55,228 nt of DNA from contig CAMWUN010000021.1 in assembly GCA_947177425.1 (NCBI GenBank), positions 1-55,228 of the forward strand. Direction: 5' to 3'. Each line of letters starts with the position of its first letter. Position 1 is the first letter of the stretch. Below are positions 32,291-41,619 of the stretch, one piece after another. A program made the translations under genes and the position numbers. The DNA comes from an uncultured bacterium. Lineage in GTDB: Bacteria; Bacillota; Clostridia; Lachnospirales; Lachnospiraceae. The notes beneath the pieces are model-generated. The model ran no database searches, was not told where the DNA came from, and saw only the letters and a program-made list of their open reading frames with translations.

Positions 32291-34828
32291 TTACTCAATT
32301 ACTCCTTGGGCAGAACCGCCCACATTCCTGTTCTCTTCTTCCAGCCCTTCATTTTCGGAACTTTCAGCATTTTCCTCAGATTCCACCATTTCTGTCTCAT
32401 CTAAAGGGGTACTGCTCTCTTCGGGCATTAAGCACTCTTCCGGTGCTGCTGTTTCCTGTTGCTCTGTGGTTTCTTCTGTTTCCGCCTCTCCCGGCTCCTG
32501 ATTATCTGCCGTTTCGGCTTCACCCGGCTCCTCTGCTTCCGCTTCCTCCGGCTCTGACGATTCTTCTGTCTCCGTTTCGCCCGGTTCTTCTGCTTCCGTT
32601 TCATCAGCCCCAAGGTTCTCTTCTGCCCCGGCTTCTTCTGATTTTTCCGGTTCCTCTGATACATTTTCCTCCGGTTCCACTGTCTCTTCTATTTCAGCTT
32701 CTTCCGGCTCTGACACTTCTTCTGCTTCCTCCGGTTCCAAAGTTTCTTCCGCTTCAGCCTCTTCCGGCTCTACAGTTTCTTCCGCTTCCGGCTCTACAGC
32801 TTCCCCTGCTTCAATTTCTTCTGGTACAGATTCTTCAGTTACGTTTTCTTTTGCGGCTGAAATTCCCTCTGTTACAGACTCTTCTGCTTCTGTTTCTATC
32901 AATTCTACCGCTTTTCCATCATCCGCTAATGCCAGCGCTGCCGGTTCCCCGGCGCCATCAGCCTCTGCCGTCATCAGTGAATAATTGCCAGTCAAATCGC
33001 CTGGATGCGTAAAACTTACACTATTTTTTACCACCAGCCGGCCATTTTCAATCCGGAATACTTCCCATGTGGTTCCCTCTTTGTTCACTGGTACATTGCC
33101 GTCAAAAATAATTCCGTCATCCCCATAGACTACAACTCTGGCCCCTGAATTCGCCAGATTCCATGACCCGCTTTGTCCCGGCCCTGTCCAGCCGTTTGTA
33201 AAGTTGTGGACTGCGTAGATATAAGAATTGCCATCCCCAATCTTTACCGTAGTTGTCTCAGGCCCGTAAGAAGACGTATCATCCCAATCCAGCGATGCAT
33301 TTCCGTCGCTTGAATTTTTGTTGCCAAAATAAACATGATAATTGTCGTTTCCGGTACAGATCAAATGGGAATCCAGATCTCTGGGCTCTTCCCCCCAGGT
33401 AAGTACAATGCGGTATTCTCCCTGTGTCTGTATGACAGGAGACATATTAATTGTGAGGTCATTTTCTCCCGGTTTAATTGTTTCGTTATGAATGTACGTG
33501 GAATAACCGTCTTTGGACGCTTCTACCGTATAATATCCGGCTGTCACATCATCATCAATCGAAAACCTTCCGTCGCTTCCTGTGGTTGTATGCTTATTGC
33601 TTTCAATAATGCTCTGATTGCCGTTTGACCCATTGTCAAAACCGTTGATAAGCACTATGGTAGCCCCTTCCACTCCCTGGGAATCTGTTGCATTAATTGC
33701 AACGCCCTTTAAGGATGCTGACTGTCTGCTCTCTTCCTCTGTCAGCATAACGAAGCTACTGCTTGTTAAAGCCTCATTTACAACTGAAACCACTGTACTT
33801 AAATCGGCATATCCCTCTTTTGAAAGAACGATTCTGTAACTGCCTGCCATTAATTCCTGTAAATATTTTCCTATGTTATCCGTATTTACTAAAACAGGAT
33901 TCTCACTATTGCCAGAATATACGCTTATGGTAACGCCTTCAATTCCCTGTCCGTCAATACCGTATATATTTCCGGTAATTCCTGTTGTGGGCAGAACAGG
34001 TTCAACAACAGTACCTGAGTTGTCATCAGAACCGCCCTCCTGACTTCCACCGCTGCTATCAGAACCGCCCTCTTGACTTTCTCCTCCGCCCGATGAACTG
34101 CCGCCGGAATTTTCATTGCTGTCTGTCCCATTATCTTCGCTTTCGCTGACCGCGGGCGCTGGCTGGGATACTGGAGCAGTCAGAGGAATCCTTGCCGGTT
34201 CCTCATCATTCCGTGTAATAACCAGCACAGGCGCCTGGTTCTGGTTCCTGTTATCTTGTTCCAGTCCGATTACAAGAGATGGGACTTCCTCTTCATCTTC
34301 CTGTGTCTGGGAAGGCTGTTCCTCTTCTGCATCCCCGTCTTCCTGACTGCTTTCTGCTACCTGCACAGGCGCCTCTTCTCCGGGCTGGTATTCCCGCAGC
34401 ATTTCCCTTAAGCGGTCTGAATTGGTAGCCAGAATTCCCGCTTCCAGAGTTGACACTACCAGGTCAATTTGTTCCCGGGATGCATACAACTGTGCCAGAC
34501 TTATGTATACCTCAACGCTGTCCGGCAACATGGCTTTCGCCTGTTCCATAATCTCTATTGCCTTATCCTGCTGGCCCAGCGCCATATAAGCGTCTGACAG
34601 CCCTAGGTATGCATCCAGACAATAGGGATCAATTTCCAGAGCCTGCTCATATGCAATTACTGCATTTTCGTAGTCCAGCTCTGAAATATACTTTTCTCCT
34701 AAATCCAATTGTGCCTGTAAGTCACTGCCGGAATGACTCACACTTACTGCAATCACTGCCGCCGCTGCTACTGCCGCTACTGCCAGTACCGCACTTATGA
34801 ATATTTTAGATTTAAGTATATTCTGCAT
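32291..34828 (-). CDS. Large surface protein: TPR, two CarboxypepD-like domains, DUF2135-like domain, acidic tail
   Basis: The 845-residue protein has an N-terminal membrane anchor (about 10-28), a TPR block (about 37-115), a Ser/Gly/Glu-rich linker, two carboxypeptidase-regulatory-like beta domains (about 280-365 and 375-470, with GQGIEGVTISVY and SQGVEGATIVLI), and a domain like DUF2135/YfaP (YRIVLTWGEEPRDLDSHLI, about 475-620). The tail of about 200 residues is almost only Glu, Ala, Pro and Thr in EEPEEAE-type repeats. AAGGAGG precedes the ATG. Its place between the FHA and kinase genes suggests a structural or calcium-binding partner; the function is unknown. Confidence 0.85.
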   Translation of the reverse strand: MQNILKSKIFISAVLAVAAVAAAAVIAVSVSHSGSDLQAQLDLGEKYISELDYENAVIAYEQALEIDPYCLDAYLGLSDAYMALGQQDKAIEIMEQAKAMLPDSVEVYISLAQLYASREQIDLVVSTLEAGILATNSDRLREMLREYQPGEEAPVQVAESSQEDGDAEEEQPSQTQEDEEEVPSLVIGLEQDNRNQNQAPVLVITRNDEEPARIPLTAPVSQPAPAVSESEDNGTDSNENSGGSSSGGGESQEGGSDSSGGSQEGGSDDNSGTVVEPVLPTTGITGNIYGIDGQGIEGVTISVYSGNSENPVLVNTDNIGKYLQELMAGSYRIVLSKEGYADLSTVVSVVNEALTSSSFVMLTEEESRQSASLKGVAINATDSQGVEGATIVLINGFDNGSNGNQSIIESNKHTTTGSDGRFSIDDDVTAGYYTVEASKDGYSTYIHNETIKPGENDLTINMSPVIQTQGEYRIVLTWGEEPRDLDSHLICTGNDNYHVYFGNKNSSDGNASLDWDDTSSYGPETTTVKIGDGNSYIYAVHNFTNGWTGPGQSGSWNLANSGARVVVYGDDGIIFDGNVPVNKEGTTWEVFRIENGRLVVKNSVSFTHPGDLTGNYSLMTAEADGAGEPAALALADDGKAVELIETEAEESVTEGISAAKENVTEESVPEEIEAGEAVEPEAEETVEPEEAEAEETLEPEEAEEVSEPEEAEIEETVEPEENVSEEPEKSEEAGAEENLGADETEAEEPGETETEESSEPEEAEAEEPGEAETADNQEPGEAETEETTEQQETAAPEECLMPEESSTPLDETEMVESEENAESSENEGLEEENRNVGGSAQGVIE

Positions 34829-34902
34829 TGCTTTCTCCTCCTTCTTTTTTATATTATAAAAAACCGTTGATACGGAATTTTACCTAAAGTTCTCTGCGGG
34901 AA

Positions 34903-36273
34903 TCAATCCTTAATAAACGCAAAGTCTTCATTGGCAAGTTTCAGGAGCATTTCGTCATAAAGAGGTTCTCTTACCCCTGCCTGTATCCGCCTCCCGCCTA
35001 TAAAAGTGCCATTTCTTGACTGCGTATCTTCTATAAAATAATTGCCGCATTCATGGAAAATCACTGCATGGCTTCGGCTGATAGCATTATTATTAATTCT
35101 GATATCTGCCGCCGCTCCTGAACCTATTGTCATTTTGTCTTTGTCTATCCGGTATTCCCTCCCGTCCTGCCTGCTGACCAGCTTGGCAAAGGACTGCATG
35201 GCAAATTCCGGCTGTTCCAAAATGACTGTTCCCTCATGGCTTCCCGGCATAACAGGTTCCGGCATAATTACTGTATGCTCATAACTTTCGTACATCCCCT
35301 GTCCCCTCTTCGCTCCATAATCAGGGGCAGATTTCGGAGACGGGGGCAGCTTACGGCTTTCATCCTCCTTATGGCCGATTTCATCCTTTTTATGTTTTGA
35401 GGTTTTCCCAAAAATCCCCCATTTTTTCTTTCCTTCCTTTTTATCTTCCCCATCCTCCCCGGCAGGTTCCTTCTTTACAGGTTCCTGTACGGGAATCCTG
35501 GGAACCTCTTTTGCCCCCGGTTCCCTGCCGGGTATATTAATAACCGGAATCCGGGAAGGCGCCGCCTTTGGACTTACCGCAGGCTTTTTCCCCTGCTTCT
35601 TTTCTGCTGCTTCCGGCTCCGCCGCCTTTATTACCTTTCCTTCTTTTTCCTGTGGTTTTACAGGCAATTCCGGCCTGCTTTCCATTGCCTGTTCCTGCTT
35701 TTCTTCCCTATATCCCACGTCAGAAATATTTGCGCTTTTTTTGATTACCTCCCTAAAATCAGATAACTTCTGTATGGCTCCTCTGCTGAATGAATTCTGA
35801 ATATCAAACAAATAGGTATCCTTTTCCTGATAATCCGGCTGTACCCTGTTTACCACCTCCTGCAGGAAATCGATTTTATCCTTGCTGAAAGTGTGATCAA
35901 AGGGAAGGTACATCAGCATACAGTTCCCCTGCCCATCCAGATAAATATATTCCCATTCCAAAAACAAATGATCCATATCCAGCATATAGGCATCCACCTC
36001 CTCAAAAGCATTTAAAATGCTGTTGAAAATACCCAAAACCTCTCTCTTCGGCCTTGGAATGGATATCCTGCTGTTCAGCTTCAGCAGCCCGGTAACGTTA
36101 AACTGAATCTGCCGTTTTTCATTAATCCTGACAATCTGTGTCTGGACAATATTGGTGAATCTGTTATTTGCCATCATTCGCATGGCAAAAGAATCAATCT
36201 CAAGATTATCATCAACCTCAAAAATTAAATAAGTTGTTTCCCCTACACTCTGCTGTTTAAATTTGAAATTCAT
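34903..36273 (-). CDS. Cytoplasmic FHA-domain protein
   Basis: The 456-residue protein has an N-terminal domain of about 190 residues (MNFKFKQQSVGETTYLIFEV; from memory like DUF6382), a charged Pro/Lys/Glu-rich linker and a C-terminal FHA domain (MTIGSGAAADIRINNNAISR, SHAVIFHECGNYFIED, QSRNGTFIGG). Two repeats before the FHA, YEHTVIMPEP and HEGTVILEQP, look like phospho-threonine sites that the FHA itself or another FHA could bind. GGCGG lies four bases before the ATG at 36273; a GTG at 36312 is an alternative. It most likely couples kinase activity to the pilus or secretion machine. Confidence 0.88.
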   Translation of the reverse strand: MNFKFKQQSVGETTYLIFEVDDNLEIDSFAMRMMANNRFTNIVQTQIVRINEKRQIQFNVTGLLKLNSRISIPRPKREVLGIFNSILNAFEEVDAYMLDMDHLFLEWEYIYLDGQGNCMLMYLPFDHTFSKDKIDFLQEVVNRVQPDYQEKDTYLFDIQNSFSRGAIQKLSDFREVIKKSANISDVGYREEKQEQAMESRPELPVKPQEKEGKVIKAAEPEAAEKKQGKKPAVSPKAAPSRIPVINIPGREPGAKEVPRIPVQEPVKKEPAGEDGEDKKEGKKKWGIFGKTSKHKKDEIGHKEDESRKLPPSPKSAPDYGAKRGQGMYESYEHTVIMPEPVMPGSHEGTVILEQPEFAMQSFAKLVSRQDGREYRIDKDKMTIGSGAAADIRINNNAISRSHAVIFHECGNYFIEDTQSRNGTFIGGRRIQAGVREPLYDEMLLKLANEDFAFIKD

Positions 36274-36312
36274 CTGTCCGCCTATACCTTTCCATACAGT
36301 TCCCCTATACAC

Positions 36313-37611
36313 TCATTCCATAATCTTAAGCTGGAGCAGGGTCCATGTACTGTCGTGGCACACGGGAGCCGCCCCGTCCCGGGTCATAAGCCCTGCGTCA
36401 TTAAAAACAGGCGCGATGGCCATATAATTATTCCTGTCAATATATCCCCAGATTCCGTTTTCCCTTACGGCCGCATATCCGTTGGTAAAGGATTTGGCAT
36501 CTTCATAAGTACATGCAATATTCAGATTTTCATCCTTATCAATATAGCCCCATTTTCCGTTTATGCGCACAGCGCACATATCGTCTGCTTCAAAAGCTTT
36601 TATTTCTTCATAAGTCTGCTCTGATATTCTTTCTCCTTTTTCATTAATAAAAAAGAAAACATCCCCCTGCTTTACGGCAATCATTTTATTCACACTACAG
36701 ATTCCCTTACTGTTCCTTACAATGTCGTCATACACAAAATCCGTAACCAGTTCTCCCTTTCTGTCAATAACCGCCCATTTATCTCCCTGTCTCACAGCCC
36801 CTGTCCCTTCGTACAAAGGCGTTGCATCGTCATAGACAAACTCTGTTTTTTCCTTAAAATTCTTGTCCAGATATCCGTATTTACCGCCCTTTACTGCCAC
36901 CACACGGCTTTGGGAAAGAATACCTATTTCCGTGTACGCCTCTTCTTCCGGCATCCGGGTCTTATTTCCCTTCTGATTGATAAAAAAGCAGTCCTTCCCG
37001 TCTTTTACTGAAATTGCATCCTTATCTTTTCCGTTATATGCAATTTCATCATAGACCGCTTCCACCACCACTTTTCCATCAAGTCCAATCAATCCCTTTT
37101 TTCCATTCTGCACATAAACGGCATAGTCCCCTGCGAAGTCATAAATCCGCTCATAAGCGCAGGCACGCTCCACATATATTCCTTTTACGCCGTCGTAATA
37201 GTCCTGCACAATTTTACTGTCGGGATACTTCTCATATAAACCGCTTACCAGATCAATGACGCTGTCCTGTGAAAGATGTTCTCTGGTAAATTCATACAGT
37301 TTTACCACATCTCTCTCCACAGGCCCGTAATCAGAAATGATTTCATTCATCTTCTTCCGGTATTCCTTGTATTCCTCCAGCGCCAGATAATCCTCTGCTA
37401 TGGCCTCCTCCAGAAAGAGCGTCTCGCCCTTTACCCCTTTCGCCTCTTCATACTTGGCTATGGCATCCAGATACAGTCCTTTTCCTTCCAGCCGCTGTGC
37501 CTCCGCAACTATATCGTTGTACTTCTTTTCATTTCCCAGCCATGTGGACAATGTGATATACCATGCAAGGGCCAGCAATGCCAGCATGGCAGCAGAAAGA
37601 TTCTTTTTCAT
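36313..37611 (-). CDS. WG-repeat protein with TPR-like N-terminus
   Basis: The 432-residue protein begins with a membrane segment (about 5-22), continues with a TPR-like region (about 30-150) and ends with about six WG (KWG) repeats, such as GKKGLIGLDGKVVVEAVYDE, GKYGYLDKNFKEK, DKWAVIDRKGELV, GKWGYIDKDENLN and GIWGYIDRNNYMA. WG-repeat proteins are common on the surfaces of Lachnospiraceae, and their ligands are unknown. It lies between the prepilin peptidase (four bases) and the FHA gene (directly adjacent), so it belongs to the operon. Confidence 0.9.
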   Translation of the reverse strand: MKKNLSAAMLALLALAWYITLSTWLGNEKKYNDIVAEAQRLEGKGLYLDAIAKYEEAKGVKGETLFLEEAIAEDYLALEEYKEYRKKMNEIISDYGPVERDVVKLYEFTREHLSQDSVIDLVSGLYEKYPDSKIVQDYYDGVKGIYVERACAYERIYDFAGDYAVYVQNGKKGLIGLDGKVVVEAVYDEIAYNGKDKDAISVKDGKDCFFINQKGNKTRMPEEEAYTEIGILSQSRVVAVKGGKYGYLDKNFKEKTEFVYDDATPLYEGTGAVRQGDKWAVIDRKGELVTDFVYDDIVRNSKGICSVNKMIAVKQGDVFFFINEKGERISEQTYEEIKAFEADDMCAVRINGKWGYIDKDENLNIACTYEDAKSFTNGYAAVRENGIWGYIDRNNYMAIAPVFNDAGLMTRDGAAPVCHDSTWTLLQLKIME

Positions 37612-37615
37612 AGCA

Positions 37616-38272
37616 CTATGCTCCTATTAACAGAACGAGGAATGTGCCGGCCGCCGCAAAGGGGCCGAATGCAATTTCGTCCTTCATATTCTTTTTCTTC
37701 CCCAATACCATACAGCCTCCATAAATGGCTGACAGTATCAGAGATACAATCATCACCAGATAGGTAGTCTTAATTCCCAGACACATCCCAATGACCGCAA
37801 ATAACTTCACATCCCCCATGCCGATGGCATGACGGGAAACCACATAGGCCATAAAGAAGATTATGCCGCTCACCGCTCCCCCGGCCAGGGTAAATCTGAT
37901 ATTTTCCAGCCATAAGCTGGGAAAACATACAATTTCCGCCATAAACAGCACTGCCCGGATTATCAGAATATAGACCAGCCATCTGTTTGGAATAATTTTC
38001 TCCTTTGCATCCCTCAGGGCAATGGGATACAAAAGGGCAAGCAATAACAAATAACGTATTACCTTCAAAGGCCCATAATGATACTGTACAAAAAGCCAGG
38101 TCAGCCCCAGACACAATGCCAGACATACCGCAAATGTGACAGCCCTGTGCCTGTCCATCCGCATTAAATATCTTCCCCTGCCGTTTTCCCTTTCCGTCTC
38201 CCTGTCATACATGCACATGACATTTAGGAAATAGCTGGCTATCCCTGTCCCAACTGCTATGCAAACAAACAT
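37616..38272 (-). CDS. Type IV prepilin peptidase (TadV/CpaA type)
   Basis: The protein of about 218 residues is an A24-family aspartyl membrane protease that cuts the leader from Flp pilin and TadE-like pseudopilins. The two catalytic aspartates lie in LRDAKEKIIPN and GMGDVKLFAV. It has about six membrane segments and lacks the N-methyltransferase domain of PilD. The ATG at 38272 lies after the stop of the TadE-like gene; a longer frame (to 38329) would overlap it by about 50 bases. Confidence 0.92.
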   Translation of the reverse strand: MFVCIAVGTGIASYFLNVMCMYDRETERENGRGRYLMRMDRHRAVTFAVCLALCLGLTWLFVQYHYGPLKVIRYLLLLALLYPIALRDAKEKIIPNRWLVYILIIRAVLFMAEIVCFPSLWLENIRFTLAGGAVSGIIFFMAYVVSRHAIGMGDVKLFAVIGMCLGIKTTYLVMIVSLILSAIYGGCMVLGKKKNMKDEIAFGPFAAAGTFLVLLIGA

Positions 38273-38276
38273 AAAT

Positions 38277-38987
38277 TCACCATAGTGCGGTCTTCGCACA
38301 TACCTTAAACGTTCTCGGTTCCAGTTCAATGATGCCTAAGTGGAAATCAATTGTATACACAATACAGACCTCCAGCTCCGGCATACCGCCGCTGGATGCA
38401 TTTGCCCAGTGGCTGCTGCCAAAATCCAGACCTGCCATCCCGCCGTCAATTCCCAAATCCTTTAAATATTCATCTGCCCCTTTGGCCGACATATTTTCTA
38501 TCTGCGCTTCCACAATCCCTTCCACAATAGCTTCAATAACCATACTGCTTAGCATATCCGCCCCCTGGGTTTTGATCAGGCTGAAAATATTGTTCATAAG
38601 GGCATTCGGATCGCTGAAAAAATCGTACACATGCTGTCCGGCCTGCTGCGCCGCCCCTGCTGCGCCTGTGCCTGTGGATATGGCGTTTCCCACTTCCTCT
38701 ATATCATCCAGAAGGCTGGCGGCATCCGCCGTAAAAGCCGCCGCCTGTGAGGAAGTGGAGACCCGCTTGTCCACAATACCTGTTTTCGTAAGCACATAAC
38801 TGTACTGGGAAATCTCTCTTGCCGCCTCATTGGCGGCATACTGCAGAACGACCTGCGCCCTGGCAATCTGGATGAAGTCCATCATGATAAGATAAAATAC
38901 AATGAATATCACCAGGAAAATGGACGCTTCCAGCGTAATGCTTCCATTTTCAGTTTTTTCCCTGCCTTTAATAACCCTGAATTCCAT
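38277..38987 (-). CDS. TadE-like pseudopilin
   Basis: The 236-residue protein starts with a short basic leader followed by a pilin-type segment NGSITLEASIFLVIFIVFYL, where E19 corresponds to the conserved glutamate after the prepilin cleavage site. A mostly helical, Ala-rich outside domain follows. TadE-like proteins are minor pilin subunits. Its start overlaps the end of the large TadG-like gene by 20 bases, which suggests coupling. Confidence 0.87.
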   Translation of the reverse strand: MEFRVIKGREKTENGSITLEASIFLVIFIVFYLIMMDFIQIARAQVVLQYAANEAAREISQYSYVLTKTGIVDKRVSTSSQAAAFTADAASLLDDIEEVGNAISTGTGAAGAAQQAGQHVYDFFSDPNALMNNIFSLIKTQGADMLSSMVIEAIVEGIVEAQIENMSAKGADEYLKDLGIDGGMAGLDFGSSHWANASSGGMPELEVCIVYTIDFHLGIIELEPRTFKVCAKTALW

Positions 38988-41610
38988 GATACTTCACCTT
39001 AAATGCATCCTCACTATAGCTGACATCGTACCCCTCTCCGCCCAGCTTCTGCAAAAAGAATGTGTCAATAGATACAACAGCGTCAACAGATACCATCGTG
39101 TACATATTTTTTAATGTGTTTGAATTATTGGTCTTTTTTTCTGTCAGATTCAGTTCAATACAGTCCGCGGTCCTTCCCAGCAGTTTGGTCTGCTGTGACG
39201 GGATATACATGTTGACACAGACCAGAATCCAGAGATAATCCTCATAGGTAAAACCTGAACCGTCATTGTTGTAAGGCGTTGGTGCCCCGAGCCATGTTCT
39301 CCACTTGTCCGGCTTCTTAATAAGCGGCACCGCCTTACCGTTCATCAAATCAACCATGTTGTCAACTGTCTCAATCGTAGCCGCAATTGTCAGAAGTGCG
39401 CATTTAATGGCTATCCTCCCCATCATTCCCACCGGGAAAAATGCGGCAATGGTTCTTGCCTGATTATTTAATTTGCTATTGGTAAATGCAAAGCACATAT
39501 TAAAAACAAAGTTTGCCGCAAAAATGATTGCCTTGGTTTTGTTTATATTGCTTCTCACATTGGGACTGCCCCACAATATGTATTCTACCTCTGCCCGGTA
39601 AATGGCATTGCTGTCCAATGAAGCCCTGCTCAGGGACTTGGGACTGGCTATTTCGCTCCCGTCCCTGTTCCGGTTTACCGTATAATAGGAAAACATGTCC
39701 ATTACATATTCCGTAAAATACAGCGGCTCTATTACGGCTTCGCCTATCCCCGCCATTTTGGAGCTTAAGGAAGACATCTGGGTCAGTGTGGCATTATCCT
39801 CATTCAGATTGTCACTACCGCTTTCAGCCGCTTTCTTTCTCGTGTCCTTGTCGTCCAGACTTCCTTCGGCTTTGATGGAATCTCCCCCATAGTCCCCTTC
39901 CGGCGCAATTCCAAGCCACACGGAAGGGAGTTCATTTCCCGCAATGTTTCTCACATTATCATCCGGAATATCCTGGGTCGTGAGCAAATTCACTAATTCA
40001 TTCTTTTTCTCGTTTAATGCATTTTTCCATGTTGTTGTTGCTTCATCGGCTTTTGCTTTATCCGAACTGTCTGTATTGCAATATTCCTCTTTCAGCTTCT
40101 TCACGAAAGCATCCTGTTCATCCACGGTTTTATCAATTACTACAGACAGCGCCATCCTGTCCGGCGTATGGTAACGCACCATGAAATCACTGGCTGCACG
40201 GCTTACCTCACTGCTTTCAATTATTTGTCCATAATCAGCCTCCCCCATGAAGACAGATTTGGAGGAAACATCATAATCAATACGGTACCCCGTAAATGTC
40301 ACCTGGTCTAAAGAAGCTGTCACCTCATCAAAGTAAACTTTATTGTTATTGATTTTCTGCTCAAATGCATCAATAATTCCCCCGTTTTCAAACAGACCGC
40401 TTACCTCGTCGATGCTTTCCTGATAAGCTGCCCTGGATTCTCCGTTAGACAGATTATCTACCGCATTTTTCCAATTTTCATATTTCCCTTCGCAGTCCGA
40501 AAGCTTTTCCCTGATTTCATCCAGCTTATCCACTATATCCGTACAGTTTTCACTGCCGCCTTTGGCGCATTCCCACTGTGCATGCATCTTTGTATAGGAT
40601 GTCTGCACAAGTTCGTCCAGCCTGCGCTCCACTCTTTCCGTGCCGTCCGCCAGTATGGATTTGGCGTTGTCATATTCTGAAATAATTCTCTGTATTTCGT
40701 CATATTCATCGCTGTCCCTGTCCACCCCTTCCAGCAAATCGGAAGGATTCTGTCCCCGCATGGCATTTTCAATCCTTTTCATTTTAATCAGATTGGAGGC
40801 CGTTTCCGCTGTAATACTGCTTATGTCACAGGCCAGATCCGCCATCCGCTCCATTAAGTCTTTCATATCACCAAAGTCACTGTCACTACAGTGCGTCAGA
40901 CGATAATGTGTTACCGCCAGCAGCGTAATTTCCTCATAATTATTTTTCGTTTCAGACAATAACTGGTTCAGTGACTGTTCAGTGCCTATACTGTTTACAT
41001 ATTGTATCTGTCCCTTCTGACTGCCCTTTCCATAAATTAAATCCTTCAAATCATCCAGCAGTTTCTGGACATCATTTAACTCTTTTTCAAATTTGAGCTC
41101 CGCGTCCGCCGCGGCCCTCTCCTCCGCTATGGTTTCCAGACTGCTTACCCTGTCTTCCATAGCACGGTCAAGCAGCATGACCGGCCCGCGGTATTTCATG
41201 TATTCCAATACTTCCTGCTTAAAAACTTCTGTCTGGTAAATTTCCGTATCAACAAGGTCGGAAGCAGTAAAACCGCCTTCCGTCAGTTCCAGATACACCA
41301 GCGCCTTGGCAAAATCTTCTCCTGATACCCCGCTGGCATTTAAGGACATCTCAAAGCATTCCTGCATAATGCTTTCTATCTCTTCCGCGGTATCGGCCAT
41401 TGCCAGCAGCCCATATACTTCATTTAACTGCTCATGGTAATTGGACAGGGCGGCGTTCATTGCCAGATCCCCTGCCCCCGAGACAAGATTTTTGCTTGCC
41501 AGAATCCTGCTTCCATCAATTATGACGCCGCTGAATATAAAAGTTGGAATCAGAATCAATGTCAGAAAGACCGCAATTGTCCCCTCGTGTTTTCTACAGA
41601 AATTTACCAT
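38968..41610 (-). CDS. Large TadG-like pilus assembly protein (DUF5702 type)
   Basis: The roughly 880-residue protein begins with a TadG-like N-terminal segment, FCRKHEGTIAVFLTLILIPTFIFSGVIIDGSR, followed by a very long, mostly helical outside region (about 60-560, many coiled stretches) and a C-terminal part with two hydrophobic segments (TKAIIFAANFVFNMCFAF and MMGRIAIKCALLTIAA). Most TadG proteins lack the coiled insertion, so this one is unusually long. AGGTGG lies five bases before the ATG at 41610. It would act as a minor pilin or tip/anchor protein. Confidence 0.82.
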   Translation of the reverse strand: MVNFCRKHEGTIAVFLTLILIPTFIFSGVIIDGSRILASKNLVSGAGDLAMNAALSNYHEQLNEVYGLLAMADTAEEIESIMQECFEMSLNASGVSGEDFAKALVYLELTEGGFTASDLVDTEIYQTEVFKQEVLEYMKYRGPVMLLDRAMEDRVSSLETIAEERAAADAELKFEKELNDVQKLLDDLKDLIYGKGSQKGQIQYVNSIGTEQSLNQLLSETKNNYEEITLLAVTHYRLTHCSDSDFGDMKDLMERMADLACDISSITAETASNLIKMKRIENAMRGQNPSDLLEGVDRDSDEYDEIQRIISEYDNAKSILADGTERVERRLDELVQTSYTKMHAQWECAKGGSENCTDIVDKLDEIREKLSDCEGKYENWKNAVDNLSNGESRAAYQESIDEVSGLFENGGIIDAFEQKINNNKVYFDEVTASLDQVTFTGYRIDYDVSSKSVFMGEADYGQIIESSEVSRAASDFMVRYHTPDRMALSVVIDKTVDEQDAFVKKLKEEYCNTDSSDKAKADEATTTWKNALNEKKNELVNLLTTQDIPDDNVRNIAGNELPSVWLGIAPEGDYGGDSIKAEGSLDDKDTRKKAAESGSDNLNEDNATLTQMSSLSSKMAGIGEAVIEPLYFTEYVMDMFSYYTVNRNRDGSEIASPKSLSRASLDSNAIYRAEVEYILWGSPNVRSNINKTKAIIFAANFVFNMCFAFTNSKLNNQARTIAAFFPVGMMGRIAIKCALLTIAATIETVDNMVDLMNGKAVPLIKKPDKWRTWLGAPTPYNNDGSGFTYEDYLWILVCVNMYIPSQQTKLLGRTADCIELNLTEKKTNNSNTLKNMYTMVSVDAVVSIDTFFLQKLGGEGYDVSYSEDAFKVKYHGIQGY

Positions 41611-41619
41611 TTTCACCAC

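Noticed and set aside
32268-33012. Long Leu/Pro- or Ser-rich reading frames opposite the acidic tail gene
   Set aside because: They are antisense shadows of the Glu-codon repeats; the minus-strand gene has the start signals and domains.
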